From: Massilia sp. BJB1822
GTDB taxonomy: Bacteria > Pseudomonadota > Gammaproteobacteria > Burkholderiales > Burkholderiaceae_D
DNA: 64,000 nt
NCBI RefSeq assembly: GCF_013369485.1
Contig: NZ_JABWEB010000005.1
Location: 248,001 to 312,000 of the forward strand
Reading direction: 5' to 3'
Part shown: one piece after another, positions 1 through 9,033 of the stretch
Numbering within the stretch: position 1 is the stretch's first letter
How the letters are laid out: each line of letters begins with the position of its first letter
The notes under the pieces: model-generated
What the model was told of the DNA's origin: nothing
Databases searched by the model: none
Seen by the model: the letters and a program-made list of their open reading frames with translations, nothing else
Position numbers and translations under genes: made by a program

Positions 1-54
1 GTAGAGCGATGGAGCGCGTTTGCGTTCTTGCTTCGAGTCGTGGTCGGGGAGCCA
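1..54 (+). pseudogene. degenerate tRNA-Asn-like remnant (5' end outside window)
   Basis: The first 54 bases resemble the 3' three quarters of the intact tRNA-Asn at 4536-4611. They share GTAGAGCG in the D arm, TTCGAGT in the T loop, and an 18-base block running through the acceptor 3' strand and GCCA into the downstream flank (37-54 and beyond). The middle is scrambled: neither the anticodon stem nor the T stem can pair, and it is 4 bases shorter than the intact gene. A terminator follows, as for a real tRNA gene. It is best read as a decayed tandem tRNA-Asn copy. The 5' half cannot be seen. Confidence 0.5.
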
Positions 55-66
55 GAATATTTTTGG

Positions 67-99
67 GGGCTGCGTTGATCAACGCAGCCCTTTGTTTTT
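67..99 (+). terminator. rho-independent terminator after the tRNA remnant
   Basis: A perfect 24-base self-complementary sequence at 67-90, with arms GGGCTGCGTTGA and TCAACGCAGCCC, is followed by a T-rich run (91-99). It sits 12 bases after the tRNA-like 3' end, where the intact tRNA-Asn also has its terminator. Confidence 0.75.
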
Positions 100-218
100 C
101 GGCGCAAGAAGAAAAAGAAAACACCGAGTCCCCCGCGCATCGAGGATGCTGCCGTGATGAGGACAGGAGACAGCCGTTGTATACCTTCGCAGAATTTATT
201 TCAAACTAAGGAAAGCAA

Positions 219-2411
219 ATGATGAAACTGTCCAAGATGCACAAGCGTCTGCTGGCTGTAGGCGCTTTGGTGCCGATGGCCGCAATGGCGCAGGAAGCCG
301 CCCAGCCAGCCAAAGGCCAGCTGGAAACGGTGACCGTGACCGCCCAGCGCCGCGCCGAGAATATCCGCGATGTGCCGGTCTCGGTCTCGATGCTGAAAGA
401 CGAGAAGCTCGACGTGATCGTCTCCAGCGGCCAGGATATCCGGGTACTCGCAGGCAAAACCCCCAGCCTGAACGTTGAATCCTCCAACGGCCGTACCTTC
501 CCCCGCTTCTACATTCGTGGCTATGGCAACACCGACTTCAGCGTGTTCGCTTCCCAGCCAGTTTCCCTGATTTATGACGACGTCGTGCAAGAGAACCCGA
601 TTCTGAAGGGCTTCCCTATGTTCGACATGGCCGGCGTTGAAGTGCTGCGCGGCCCGCAGGGCACCCTGTTCGGCCGCAACACCCCGGCCGGCGTGGTCAA
701 ATTCGAATCGGCCAAGCCGCACCTGAAAGGCATCGACGGCTACTACAACGTCTCCTACGCCACCCACGCCACCACCAATGTGGAAGGCGCGGTCAACGTG
801 CCGCTGTCGAAGGAATGGGCGATGCGCGTTTCCACCCTGCGCCAGCACCGCGACGGCTATGTGGACAACACCTTCACCGGCAAAAAGGACGAGCTGGAAG
901 GCTATAACGAGCACGCCGAGCGCGTACAGTTCCTGTACCAGCCGGGCGGCTCCTTCAACGCCCTGTTCAATTTGCACCAGCGCAGCACCGGCGGCAGCGC
1001 GCGCCTGTTCCGCGCCAACATGATCAAGAAGGGCACCAATGAAGTCGTGGACGGCTTCAACCCCAACGAGATCCACACCAATGGCCAGAACTTCCAGAAC
1101 CTGAACACCAAGGGCGCGAACGTGCGTCTGAGCTGGGATCTGGGTCCGGTCAAGCTGTTCTCGATCACCGGCTATGAAACCGTGGGCAACTACGTGAGCC
1201 GCGGCGACATCGACGGCGGCACGCCAACCGGCACCGGCTTCATTCCTTTCCAGGTTGAGACCGCGGGCGGCATCAGCGATATGAAGCAGTACAGCCAGGA
1301 ATTCCGCGTCGAATCGAAAAACGCAGGTCCGCTGAACTGGCAGACCGGCGTCTACTACTTCAACGAAGACGCCAGCGGCTTCACCAATAACTTCAACAGC
1401 GATACCGGCGTGCAGTTCTCGCACCTGTCGAGCCGCCAGAAGAACACCGCCTGGGCGGCCTTCGGTTCGCTGAACTATGCCTTCTCCGACGCTTTCACCG
1501 TGCGTGGCGGCCTGCGCTACACCAAGGACAAGAAAGACTTCAACACCATCAAGCGTGAAAATGTGGTGCAGATCGGTCCTGATTCCTTCGGCGAGAGCAA
1601 GAACAAGGCTAACTGGGATCTGAGCGCCAACTACACCGTGAACAAGGACGTGAGCGTGTACGCCCGCGTGGCAACCGGCTTCCGCGCGCCAAGTATCGCG
1701 GCCGCTTCCGCCAATGCGCCGATCACCGTGGCTGATGCTGAAACCATCACCTCGATCGAAGCCGGCGTGAAGGCTGACCTGTTCAACCGCCGCGCACGCA
1801 TTTCCATGAGCGTGTACGACTACGACGTGAAGAACCAGCAGCTGACCGTGGTTGGCGGCAACAGCAACGTGACCCGCCTGATCAACGCCGCCAAGACCAA
1901 GGGCCGTGGCGTGGAGATGGACTTCGAAGGCTTCATCACCAACGACTTCAAGGTGTCGACCAGCGCTTCGTACAACTACACCCAGCTGCGCGATCCTTCG
2001 CTGTCCGTGCAGCCATGCCGCCAGTGCACCGTGACCGATCCGCTGAACGCGGCCGGCCGCGCCATCATCGACGGCAACGCACTGCCGCAAGCACCGAAGT
2101 GGATCATCAACGCCAGCGCGCGTTACAACTTCCCTCTGGCCGAAGGCAATCTGTTCATCCTGACCGACTGGTCCTACCGCAGCAAGATCAACTTCTTCCT
2201 GTATGAGTCGAAGGAGTTCACCGGCAAGGCCATGACCGAAGGCGGTCTGCGCGTGGGTTACAACTGGCAAGGTGGCAAATATGAAGTGGCTGCATTCGGC
2301 CGCAACATCACCAACACCCAGCGCATCACCGGCGGCATCGACTTCAATAACCTGACCGGCTTCATCAACGAGCCGCGTCAATGGGGCGTGCAGTTCAAGG
2401 GCAGCTTCTAA
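219..2411 (+). CDS. TonB-dependent outer-membrane receptor
   Basis: A 730-residue outer-membrane receptor that takes up a ligand with energy from TonB. It has a signal peptide (residues about 1-25, ending AMAQ) and then a plug region beginning with ETVTVTAQRRAENI and DVPVSVS, typical of the COG1629 receptors. The plug contains RGYG and the LRGPQGTLFGRNTPAG segment near residues 145-160. A long beta-barrel follows and ends in a terminal Phe, as outer-membrane proteins do. A purine-rich AAGGA at 208-212 precedes ATG at 219; a second ATG at 222 is equally possible. No regulator or ligand-processing enzyme is adjacent, so the substrate (siderophore, vitamin, glycan or aromatic) cannot be named. 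A terminator follows directly. Confidence 0.93.
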   Translation: MMKLSKMHKRLLAVGALVPMAAMAQEAAQPAKGQLETVTVTAQRRAENIRDVPVSVSMLKDEKLDVIVSSGQDIRVLAGKTPSLNVESSNGRTFPRFYIRGYGNTDFSVFASQPVSLIYDDVVQENPILKGFPMFDMAGVEVLRGPQGTLFGRNTPAGVVKFESAKPHLKGIDGYYNVSYATHATTNVEGAVNVPLSKEWAMRVSTLRQHRDGYVDNTFTGKKDELEGYNEHAERVQFLYQPGGSFNALFNLHQRSTGGSARLFRANMIKKGTNEVVDGFNPNEIHTNGQNFQNLNTKGANVRLSWDLGPVKLFSITGYETVGNYVSRGDIDGGTPTGTGFIPFQVETAGGISDMKQYSQEFRVESKNAGPLNWQTGVYYFNEDASGFTNNFNSDTGVQFSHLSSRQKNTAWAAFGSLNYAFSDAFTVRGGLRYTKDKKDFNTIKRENVVQIGPDSFGESKNKANWDLSANYTVNKDVSVYARVATGFRAPSIAAASANAPITVADAETITSIEAGVKADLFNRRARISMSVYDYDVKNQQLTVVGGNSNVTRLINAAKTKGRGVEMDFEGFITNDFKVSTSASYNYTQLRDPSLSVQPCRQCTVTDPLNAAGRAIIDGNALPQAPKWIINASARYNFPLAEGNLFILTDWSYRSKINFFLYESKEFTGKAMTEGGLRVGYNWQGGKYEVAAFGRNITNTQRITGGIDFNNLTGFINEPRQWGVQFKGSF

Positions 2412-2434
2412 ACGCTACACCTGATTGATCAAAG

Positions 2435-2467
2435 AACGGCTCCGCGAGCAATCGCGGGGCCGTTTTT
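2435..2467 (+). terminator. terminator of the TonB receptor gene
   Basis: Arms AACGGC-T-CCGCG (2435-2446) and CGCGG-G-GCCGTT (2453-2464) form a stable stem with a six-base loop, followed by TTTTTGTTT. It lies 23 bases after the receptor stop codon. Confidence 0.85.
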
Positions 2468-2509
2468 GTTTGGGCCATATGGGCTACACTGGCGGCGGGA
2501 GGATGAACG

Positions 2510-4450
2510 ATGAGATCATGCTTTGTTTTGCTGGCGGCCCTTGCCTGCGCGGCGGGCAGCCAGGCAAGTGCGCAGCAGCAGCCCTTCATATGCCGCTCGG
2601 TGGAATCAGGCCTGGGCCAGCCCCTGGTGGACAACCAGGATGGCGTCGGCCATCCGGTGCGCGATGCCGACGGCAAGCTGCTTGGCTACAGCCGCAATTG
2701 CGCGGTCAATGCCCAGGTGCGCTACTTCTATTACAACGGCAGCACCTTCAAGGCTTACGACCCGGCGGCCGAACCGCCATCCGATTTGAAGACTACGAGC
2801 TGGAAGGGCGCAACGGTGCCTTTCGTGGTGCGGGTCGAGGCGGGCAGCATCAACCGTTTTCTCTACACCATCGCCATGCTGGCGCCGCAAGCCGGCGGGC
2901 CGGGTGAGTGGAATAATAAGCTGGTGTACTGGTTGCGTGGCGGCGTTGGCATCGGCCACCAGCAGGGTACGGCCATGTGGTTCAAGGAGGCGCTAGGCAG
3001 CGCCGAACGGCGCATGATGCCGCGCCTGCTGGCCCAGGGTTATGCGGTGGTGACTTCCTCCGGCAATGAAACCGGGGTTCACTACAATATGCGGCTGGCC
3101 GGGGAAACGGCGGCGCTGACCAAGCAGTATTTCGCGCGCACTTATGGCGCGCCGCGCTACACCATCGGCATTGGCGGCTCGGGCGGCGGCGTGCAGCAGT
3201 ACCTGTTTGCGCAAAACCAGCCAGGCTTGCTGGATGCGGGGATACCGATTCAATCCTATCCGGATATGATCACCCAGACCATTCCCGTATCGGACTGTCC
3301 TTTGCTGGGCCAGTATTTCCGGGAGGAGGTGGCGCGCGATCAGGCTTCGCCCTGGTCGCAGTGGAGCCGCCAGGCCTGGATCGAGGGGATGAACGCCAGC
3401 GACAGCGCGCGCAATCCGCTTACGGGCGGCAAGGGTTCCACCGAGTGCATCACGGGCTGGTGCATGGCCATGCCGAATGTGCTCAATCCGCAGTACAAAG
3501 ATCCGCGCTTCGACCTGGCGATCAAGGCCTATGGTTATTCCGACAGTGCCTTTGCCAGCGTCAAATGGACGCATTGGAACGACCTGTCCGATCTCTACGG
3601 CGTGGACAGCCGTGGCTTCGCGCCCATCACCATCGACAATGTGGGCGTGCAATACGGCCTGGAGGCGCTGGCGAAGGGCCAAATCGGCACGGACGAATTC
3701 TTGCGCATCAATGCCTGTTCCGGCAGCTGGAAGGAGCAGGCCGATTTCGTGCAGTGGGACGCCAGCGGCGATCCCTTCGATGCGCGCAATATGCAGCGCA
3801 GTGCCAGCTGCCGCGATCCATCCGGCACGCCGGCGCCACGGCGCCAGGGCGATGTGCCGGCCATACGCAAGGCCTACGCTTCCGGCGAAGTATTTACCGG
3901 CCGCCGTCTCGGCATTCCGATGATCGATCTGCGCCCTTATCTGGAGCCTGAGCTGAATATGCACAACGCGCGCCAGGCCTTCTCGGTCAGGGCGCGGCTG
4001 GAAGCGGGCGCACCGTCCGAGGTGACGCGCCAGGTGGTCTGGTTCGCTGCGTCCGAAGCGGCGCTGGCCGATACGGTGATGGATGCCCTGGGTGTGCTGG
4101 ACCGCTATCTGGTCGATGGCAAGCCGCCGCCCGGCTTCGCCGACAAATGCCTGGATGGCAGCGGCGCGCCCATCGCCGCGGGCGCCGGGGTGTGGGACGG
4201 CATTCTGAACAAGAAGGCGGCGGGCGCTTGCACCCGGGCCTTTCCGCTGTTTAGCAGTCCGCGCATGGTGGCGGGGGATTCCATCAAGGGCGACATCTTC
4301 AAATGCGCGCTGAAACCGGTCGCCACGGCGCTGGAGGATGGCACCTATCCATCCGCGCTGGAATTCACGCCGCCGCAGCGCGCGTGGCTGGCGCGCATCT
4401 TCCCGCAGGGCGTGTGCGATTACCGGCAGGAGGGCGTGGGGCGGCCCTGA
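2510..4450 (+). CDS. secreted DUF6351-like alpha/beta-hydrolase-type protein
   Basis: A 646-residue exported protein with a Sec signal peptide (MRSCFVLLAALACAAGSQASA). A nucleophile-elbow-like GIGGSGGGVQQ occurs around residue 220, preceded by a VVTSSGNETGVHYN strand. This layout recalls tannase/feruloyl esterase-like and poly- or oligo-hydroxybutyrate hydrolase-like secreted enzymes. I believe it matches the family catalogued as DUF6351, but I cannot confirm that here. Several Cys residues in the C-terminal half (RINACSGSW, SASCRDP, DKCLDGS, GACTRAF, GVCDYRQ) suggest disulfides. The reaction is unknown. It stands alone between a terminator and a tRNA gene. GGGAGGA lies shortly before the ATG. 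Confidence 0.7.
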   Translation: MRSCFVLLAALACAAGSQASAQQQPFICRSVESGLGQPLVDNQDGVGHPVRDADGKLLGYSRNCAVNAQVRYFYYNGSTFKAYDPAAEPPSDLKTTSWKGATVPFVVRVEAGSINRFLYTIAMLAPQAGGPGEWNNKLVYWLRGGVGIGHQQGTAMWFKEALGSAERRMMPRLLAQGYAVVTSSGNETGVHYNMRLAGETAALTKQYFARTYGAPRYTIGIGGSGGGVQQYLFAQNQPGLLDAGIPIQSYPDMITQTIPVSDCPLLGQYFREEVARDQASPWSQWSRQAWIEGMNASDSARNPLTGGKGSTECITGWCMAMPNVLNPQYKDPRFDLAIKAYGYSDSAFASVKWTHWNDLSDLYGVDSRGFAPITIDNVGVQYGLEALAKGQIGTDEFLRINACSGSWKEQADFVQWDASGDPFDARNMQRSASCRDPSGTPAPRRQGDVPAIRKAYASGEVFTGRRLGIPMIDLRPYLEPELNMHNARQAFSVRARLEAGAPSEVTRQVVWFAASEAALADTVMDALGVLDRYLVDGKPPPGFADKCLDGSGAPIAAGAGVWDGILNKKAAGACTRAFPLFSSPRMVAGDSIKGDIFKCALKPVATALEDGTYPSALEFTPPQRAWLARIFPQGVCDYRQEGVGRP

Positions 4451-4496
4451 ATCTGGCGTAAATGAAAAGATTTCAGCCGATGTTTCAAAAAATGGT

Positions 4497-4524
4497 TTGC
4501 AGGCGGCTGCAAGCCGTATATAAT
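4497..4524 (+). promoter_or_regulatory. sigma-70 promoter of tRNA-Asn
   Basis: TTGCAG (4497-4502), a 16-base spacer and a consensus TATAAT (4519-4524) lie 11 bases before the mature tRNA 5' end, as expected for a stable-RNA promoter with a very short leader. No clear GC-rich discriminator was checked further. Confidence 0.8.
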
Positions 4525-4535
4525 GCGGCCTCTTT

Positions 4536-4611
4536 TCCCTGATAGCTCAGTCGGTAGAGCGACGGACTGTTAATCCGCAGGTCCCTGGTTCGAGTCCAGG
4601 TCGGGGAGCCA
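4536..4611 (+). tRNA. tRNA-Asn (anticodon GTT)
   Basis: A 76-base cloverleaf. The acceptor stem TCCCTGA pairs with TCGGGGA (one T-G wobble). The D arm contains AGCTCAGTCGGTAGAGC. The anticodon stem CGGAC/TCCGC-type pairing encloses the loop with anticodon GTT at 4569-4571, the T arm CCTGG-TTCGAGT-CCAGG is perfect, and discriminator G plus encoded CCA end the gene. GTT reads AAC and AAT codons (Asn). It has its own promoter upstream and terminator downstream. Confidence 0.97.
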
Positions 4612-4621
4612 GAATACAGAA

Positions 4622-4655
4622 GGGGGTTACGAGTGATCGTAACCCCCTTTTTCTT
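4622..4655 (+). terminator. terminator of tRNA-Asn
   Basis: A perfect 10-bp stem GGGGGTTACG (4622-4631) / CGTAACCCCC (4638-4647) with a six-base loop is followed by TTTTTCTTTT. Confidence 0.92.
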
Positions 4656-4733
4656 TTGCCAACTATTCAGAAGCTAGCAGCTTAGGTATATTCGTGATAA
4701 TCCTGCTACTTCTGCCGATACGAGCCGATTGCG

Positions 4734-7700
4734 ATGAAAAACATATGGCTGAAGCGCGCGCTGCGCGCTGTTCTTGTTCTTGCCGGTCTGGTGCTGCTGT
4801 ATGCGGCGCTGGGCTTTCTGGCGCTGCCGGCCCTGATCAAATCGCAGGCGCAGCAAAAAGCGGCCGATATTCTGCATCGCCAGCTCACCATTGAGAAGGT
4901 CGAACTAAATCCCTTCACGCTCGCGCTGACCGTGCATGGCTTGAAGATGATGGAGCCGCAGGGCGACGCCGTTTTCGCCAGCTTCGACCGGCTGGCCGTG
5001 GACCTGTCCGGCCAGTCCCTGCTGCGCCTTGCGCCGGTGGTGCAGGAGGTCCGCTTGAGCAAGCCCTATGTGCATCTGGTGCGCAAGGACGCCAACCATT
5101 ACAGCATCGACGACATCATTGAGCTGATCGCCAGCCAGCCGCCTTCGCCGGAACCGGCGCGCTTCTCGGTCAACAATATCCAGATCGAGGAAGGCGGCAT
5201 CGCCTTCGAGGACAAACCGGCCGGCAGCAGCCATAAGGTGGAAGGCCTGAAACTGGGCATTCCTTTCGTCTCATCCATGCCGTCCGATGTGCAGCTGTTT
5301 GTGGAGCCGCTGTTCAGTGCCGTGGTGAATGGCGCGCCGCTGCATCTGAGCGGCAAGCTGCGGCCCTTTGCCGACACCAAGGAGGTGGTGTTTGAGCTGA
5401 AGCTGGACGCTGTGGACGTGCCGCGTTACCTGGCCTATCTGCCGACCAAGCTGGCCTTCCGCATGCCGAGCGGCCGCCTGGATGCGCAACTGCATGCCAG
5501 CTTCCGCCAGCCGAAGGAGGGTGGCCCGGCGCTGGTGCTGGGCGGCGAAGCCAAGGCGCAATCGGTGGAGCTGACCCAGGCCGACGGCAAGCCTGCTTTG
5601 AAAGCCAAGGAGCTGGCGGCCCAGCTGGGCAAGATCGATGTATTCGGCAGCCGTTTCGATTTCGAGAGTCTGGTCGTGGACGGGCTGGAAGCGAATGTAG
5701 TCAGCGATAGCAAGGGCCAACTGAATGTGGCGCGCATGTTCGGGCCGGAACAGCCGCAGCCTCCAGCTCCAACGCCCGCCAAGGCGCAGGTCAAAGCACC
5801 TGCCAAGGGCGAGAAAAGCTCGACCGGCTCGCACTATGCCCTGAAAACGCTGGAGTTCCGCAATACCACGCTGCGCTACGCCCACGAAGCGCCGCATGAG
5901 CCGACGCGCGTGGCGGTGGACAAGTTCGCGCTGGCGCTGCGCGACATCGCCGTCGAAACCAGCAAGCAGACCGTCAGCATCGGCGAAATCGTGTCCGACA
6001 GCGCCAGCATCGACGTCAACTTCGACAAGCCCCGCGCCGCCGCTCCCGCGCCGCAGCCCAAGGCCGCCGCGCCGAAAGATGACGGCGCCTACGTGCTGAC
6101 GATTGCCCGCCTTGGCATCAAGAACTGGACCACGCACCTGGTGGACAATGCCCACGCCAAGCCGCTGCAAATTGCCGTCGCGCCGCTGTCCCTCGATCTG
6201 CAGGATATTTCCACTGCGCCTGGCTCGCGCATCAAGGCGGACCTGAAAACCACGGTGAACAACGACGGCCACCTGGCCTTGAACGGCAGCTTCGTGCTGG
6301 CGCCTTTCAGCACCGAGCTGGCGGTGGAGGTGAAGGATCTCGGCATTCTGCCGCTGCAGCCTTACGTCACCGATTACGTGAACCTGCGCCTGGTGCATGC
6401 CGACGTCTCCACCAAGGGCAAGCTGCTGCTGGAAACCGGCAGCGACGGCGCCTTGAAGGGCGGCTTCAAGGGCGATGCCAGCGTGACCAACCTGGCCACC
6501 GTCGACAAGGCCAGCTCCAACGACTTCCTGCGCTGGAAAGCGCTGACCTTCGGCGGCGTGGACGTGCGCCTGCAGCCGTTTGCGCTGAATATCGACAAGG
6601 TCGGCCTGAGCGACTTCTTCGCCCGCATCATCATCGATCCATCCGGCCGCATCAACGTGCAGAACATCATGCGCGACAAGGATGGCGAAGCCAAAAGCCT
6701 GACCGAGGCTGATCCATCCGCGCATGCCAAAGCCAAGGCGAATGCACCCAAGGCGCAGGCTGTAGCCGAGGCCAAGCCTGCGCCGAAGGAAGCCGCCCAG
6801 CCGCTGCCGCCTGTGCGCGTCGACAAACTGGTGCTGTCGGGCGGGCGGGTGCGCTTCACCGACAACTTCATCAAGCCAAACTACACGGCCAATCTGAATG
6901 ATCTGGGCGGTACGGTGTCCGGCCTGTCATCGGACCCGAACAGCAGCGCCAATGTCGATTTGCGCGGCGTGGTGAACAATGCGCCGCTGGTCATCGGCGG
7001 CCGCGTCAACCCGCTCAAGCGCGACCTGTCGCTGGACGTGAAGGCCGAGGTGCGCGGCATCGAACTGGCTTCGCTGTCGGCCTATTCGGACAAGTATGTG
7101 GGTTATGGGATCGAGAAGGGTAAGATGTCCTTCGAAGTGGGCTACAACATCGAAAACCGCCAGCTCAAGGCCAGCAACCGGCTGATTCTGGAGCAACTGA
7201 CCTTCGGCCGTGAAAACAGCAATCCCGACGTGACCAAGCTGCCCGTCGGCCTGGCCGTGGCGCTGCTGAGCGACCGCAATGGCGTGATCGACATCAATGT
7301 GCCGATCGGCGGCTCGATCGACGATCCCGAATTCTCTATCGGCGGCATCATTCTCAAGATCATCGGCAATGCCATCGTGAAAACGGTAACGGCGCCGTTC
7401 ACCTTGATCAGCTCCCTGTTTGGCGGCGGCAGCGCCGAAGAGCTGTCCATGCTGGCCTTCGATCCGGGCCGCGCCCAGATTCAGACGGCAGGCGAGGAAA
7501 AACTCAAGCCGCTGGCGCGCGCCCTGGGCGAACGACCCGGCCTGAAGCTGGAAATCACCGGCCGCTACGATCCGGCGCTGGATACCGAGGCGCTCAAGCT
7601 GCTGTCCATCGACCGCAAGCTGCGCGCGCTGAAAGCCAAGGATATGCAGGCGCGCGGCGAGGTGCTGCCTGACAGTGTGACGGTGAAGGCGGAAGAGCGC

Positions 7701-8000
7701 CTGGCACTGTTAACGCGCGCCTATAAGGAAGAAAAGTTCGACAAGCCGCGCAACGCCATCGGCTTGCAAAAGACGCTGCCGCAGGCGGAGATGGAAAGGC
7801 TGATGCTGGCCAATACCAAGGTCGAGGACGAGGACTTGGTCGCGCTCGGCAATCGCCGCGCGCAGGCTGCCAAGGATTGGCTGACCAAGACCGGCCAAGT
7901 GCCGGCGGAACGCATCTTCATCGTCGCCGCCAAGGCTGTGCAGAAGGACGCGGGCAGCGAGAAAGCTCAGTCCACCCGCGCCGATTTTTCGCTGCGCTGA
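4734..8000 (+). CDS. DUF748 / AsmA-like giant envelope protein
   Basis: A 1088-residue protein with one N-terminal membrane anchor (residues about 8-35) and a long periplasmic part. Alternating beta-rich stretches are separated by Ala/Pro/Lys-rich linkers (around residues 345-365, 435-450 and 660-690). The composition and internal repeats match the DUF748 family, which is related to AsmA/TamB-type proteins thought to act in lipid movement between membranes or in outer-membrane assembly. The final about 160 residues (from DPGRAQIQTAGEEKL) look OmpA-like: a variable from-the-ends helix then RRAQAAKDWL and PAERIFIV, a possible peptidoglycan-binding remnant. The assignment is from family resemblance; the role is inferred. 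It is monocistronic, between a tRNA terminator and a convergent gene. Confidence 0.85.
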   Translation: MKNIWLKRALRAVLVLAGLVLLYAALGFLALPALIKSQAQQKAADILHRQLTIEKVELNPFTLALTVHGLKMMEPQGDAVFASFDRLAVDLSGQSLLRLAPVVQEVRLSKPYVHLVRKDANHYSIDDIIELIASQPPSPEPARFSVNNIQIEEGGIAFEDKPAGSSHKVEGLKLGIPFVSSMPSDVQLFVEPLFSAVVNGAPLHLSGKLRPFADTKEVVFELKLDAVDVPRYLAYLPTKLAFRMPSGRLDAQLHASFRQPKEGGPALVLGGEAKAQSVELTQADGKPALKAKELAAQLGKIDVFGSRFDFESLVVDGLEANVVSDSKGQLNVARMFGPEQPQPPAPTPAKAQVKAPAKGEKSSTGSHYALKTLEFRNTTLRYAHEAPHEPTRVAVDKFALALRDIAVETSKQTVSIGEIVSDSASIDVNFDKPRAAAPAPQPKAAAPKDDGAYVLTIARLGIKNWTTHLVDNAHAKPLQIAVAPLSLDLQDISTAPGSRIKADLKTTVNNDGHLALNGSFVLAPFSTELAVEVKDLGILPLQPYVTDYVNLRLVHADVSTKGKLLLETGSDGALKGGFKGDASVTNLATVDKASSNDFLRWKALTFGGVDVRLQPFALNIDKVGLSDFFARIIIDPSGRINVQNIMRDKDGEAKSLTEADPSAHAKAKANAPKAQAVAEAKPAPKEAAQPLPPVRVDKLVLSGGRVRFTDNFIKPNYTANLNDLGGTVSGLSSDPNSSANVDLRGVVNNAPLVIGGRVNPLKRDLSLDVKAEVRGIELASLSAYSDKYVGYGIEKGKMSFEVGYNIENRQLKASNRLILEQLTFGRENSNPDVTKLPVGLAVALLSDRNGVIDINVPIGGSIDDPEFSIGGIILKIIGNAIVKTVTAPFTLISSLFGGGSAEELSMLAFDPGRAQIQTAGEEKLKPLARALGERPGLKLEITGRYDPALDTEALKLLSIDRKLRALKAKDMQARGEVLPDSVTVKAEERLALLTRAYKEEKFDKPRNAIGLQKTLPQAEMERLMLANTKVEDEDLVALGNRRAQAAKDWLTKTGQVPAERIFIVAAKAVQKDAGSEKAQSTRADFSLR

Positions 8001-8056
8001 TCCGCGCAGCGGGGCATGAATGTAGAGCGCCTGGGCTGAGCGCTTGTGCGGGGCGC

Positions 8057-8920
8057 TTAATTGCGCTTCGCGCTCGCCGCCTCGCGCAGCAGCGGCATGG
8101 GATCGACGTCGGTGAAGGCGCCCGACTGCACGGCGAATTCGCGCAGCAAGGGGATATGGCCCGAGCCATAAATCACCAGGATGCGGTCCTTTGGACTGTC
8201 GGCCAGCTTCACCAGATTGCCGAAAATTTTCAGATTGCGGCCATACCAGCTGGCGACCCAATTGGCGCCTGGCTTGGCATCCTCATTGCCCAGCATCGCG
8301 TAGTCGAAGTAGCGGCGGTGGCGGGCCGCCAGCTTTTCCGGGGCATTGTTCTCAATCAGCCAGCTGGTTACCGGCGTGGTCTTCATCAGTGCGTCGTTGA
8401 GCGGCGAGGTCGCCGTCATGGCGGCTAGCCGTTCTCCCATGCCGTTCGATTTGGCCCAAGCCTGATAATCCAGATCGCTTATCTGCCCCGGCGGCATCTT
8501 GTTCCAGTCCACCGCGTACATCGTCGGCAGTTTATTGGCGGCGGCGATGCGCATGCCAAATTGATCCATTTCGTTCCGGCTCAGGGTATAGCTGCCCGCC
8601 AGCATGCCGGTGTAGTGCTGGTGTAGTTCGGCCTGTTTTTCGCTTGCCAGTTCAACCGCGATCTTCGTCGGCTTGAAGCGCGCCAGCGCCGCCACCACGT
8701 CGGCGATTTCAGCCTGGCGCTCGGGCGTCAGGACGTCGGGTACGGTGGTGGTGATGACGTCGCGGTTATGGTTGGCCAGATGCGGCGAACCGACGAACAT
8801 GATGGCGGGGCGTTCGGCTTCCGTCCTGTCGCGCAGCAGCTTGGCCTCCTGGCCTTGTGCCAGGGCGCTTGCGCACAGTGCGGCAATGCCGATCAGACAA
8901 CTATTAAAACGGTATGGCAT
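8057..8920 (-). CDS. exported TraB/DUF5694-like protein
   Basis: A 287-residue protein with a signal peptide (MPYRFNSCLIGIAALCASALAQG). Its core begins MFVGSPHLANHNRD, followed by FKPTKIAVE and a QAELHQHY stretch. This resembles the TraB/PrgY/GumN superfamily, whose members have an early GxxH motif and a Glu on the next strand, and more specifically the group catalogued as DUF5694. Near the C-terminus, DRILVIYGSGHIPLLREF supplies another conserved GSGH. Some TraB-like proteins are proposed metallopeptidases, but no activity is established for this branch. It converges on the DUF748 gene and diverges from the hydrolase at 9034. Confidence 0.7.
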   Translation of the reverse strand: MPYRFNSCLIGIAALCASALAQGQEAKLLRDRTEAERPAIMFVGSPHLANHNRDVITTTVPDVLTPERQAEIADVVAALARFKPTKIAVELASEKQAELHQHYTGMLAGSYTLSRNEMDQFGMRIAAANKLPTMYAVDWNKMPPGQISDLDYQAWAKSNGMGERLAAMTATSPLNDALMKTTPVTSWLIENNAPEKLAARHRRYFDYAMLGNEDAKPGANWVASWYGRNLKIFGNLVKLADSPKDRILVIYGSGHIPLLREFAVQSGAFTDVDPMPLLREAASAKRN

Positions 8921-9033
8921 GTTTCGGACTCCTCGTTCTTGTTGGGATATTCGAAAGACCGATTATAGGACTGTGGTTTCAAAATGCTATGATCGGCCAT
9001 CGTTAGCTTCATCTAATCTTAAGGAGTGGAAGC

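Noticed and set aside
9-209. A 66-codon open frame at the left edge
   Set aside because: It starts in the tRNA-like remnant and runs through the terminator palindrome, with no ribosome site and no sensible protein features.
201-2381. A 726-codon open frame on the minus strand opposite the TonB receptor
   Set aside because: It is a mirror of the receptor gene in GC-rich DNA; it lacks a domain, a start site and a plausible neighbour, while the plus-strand protein has clear signal, plug and barrel motifs.
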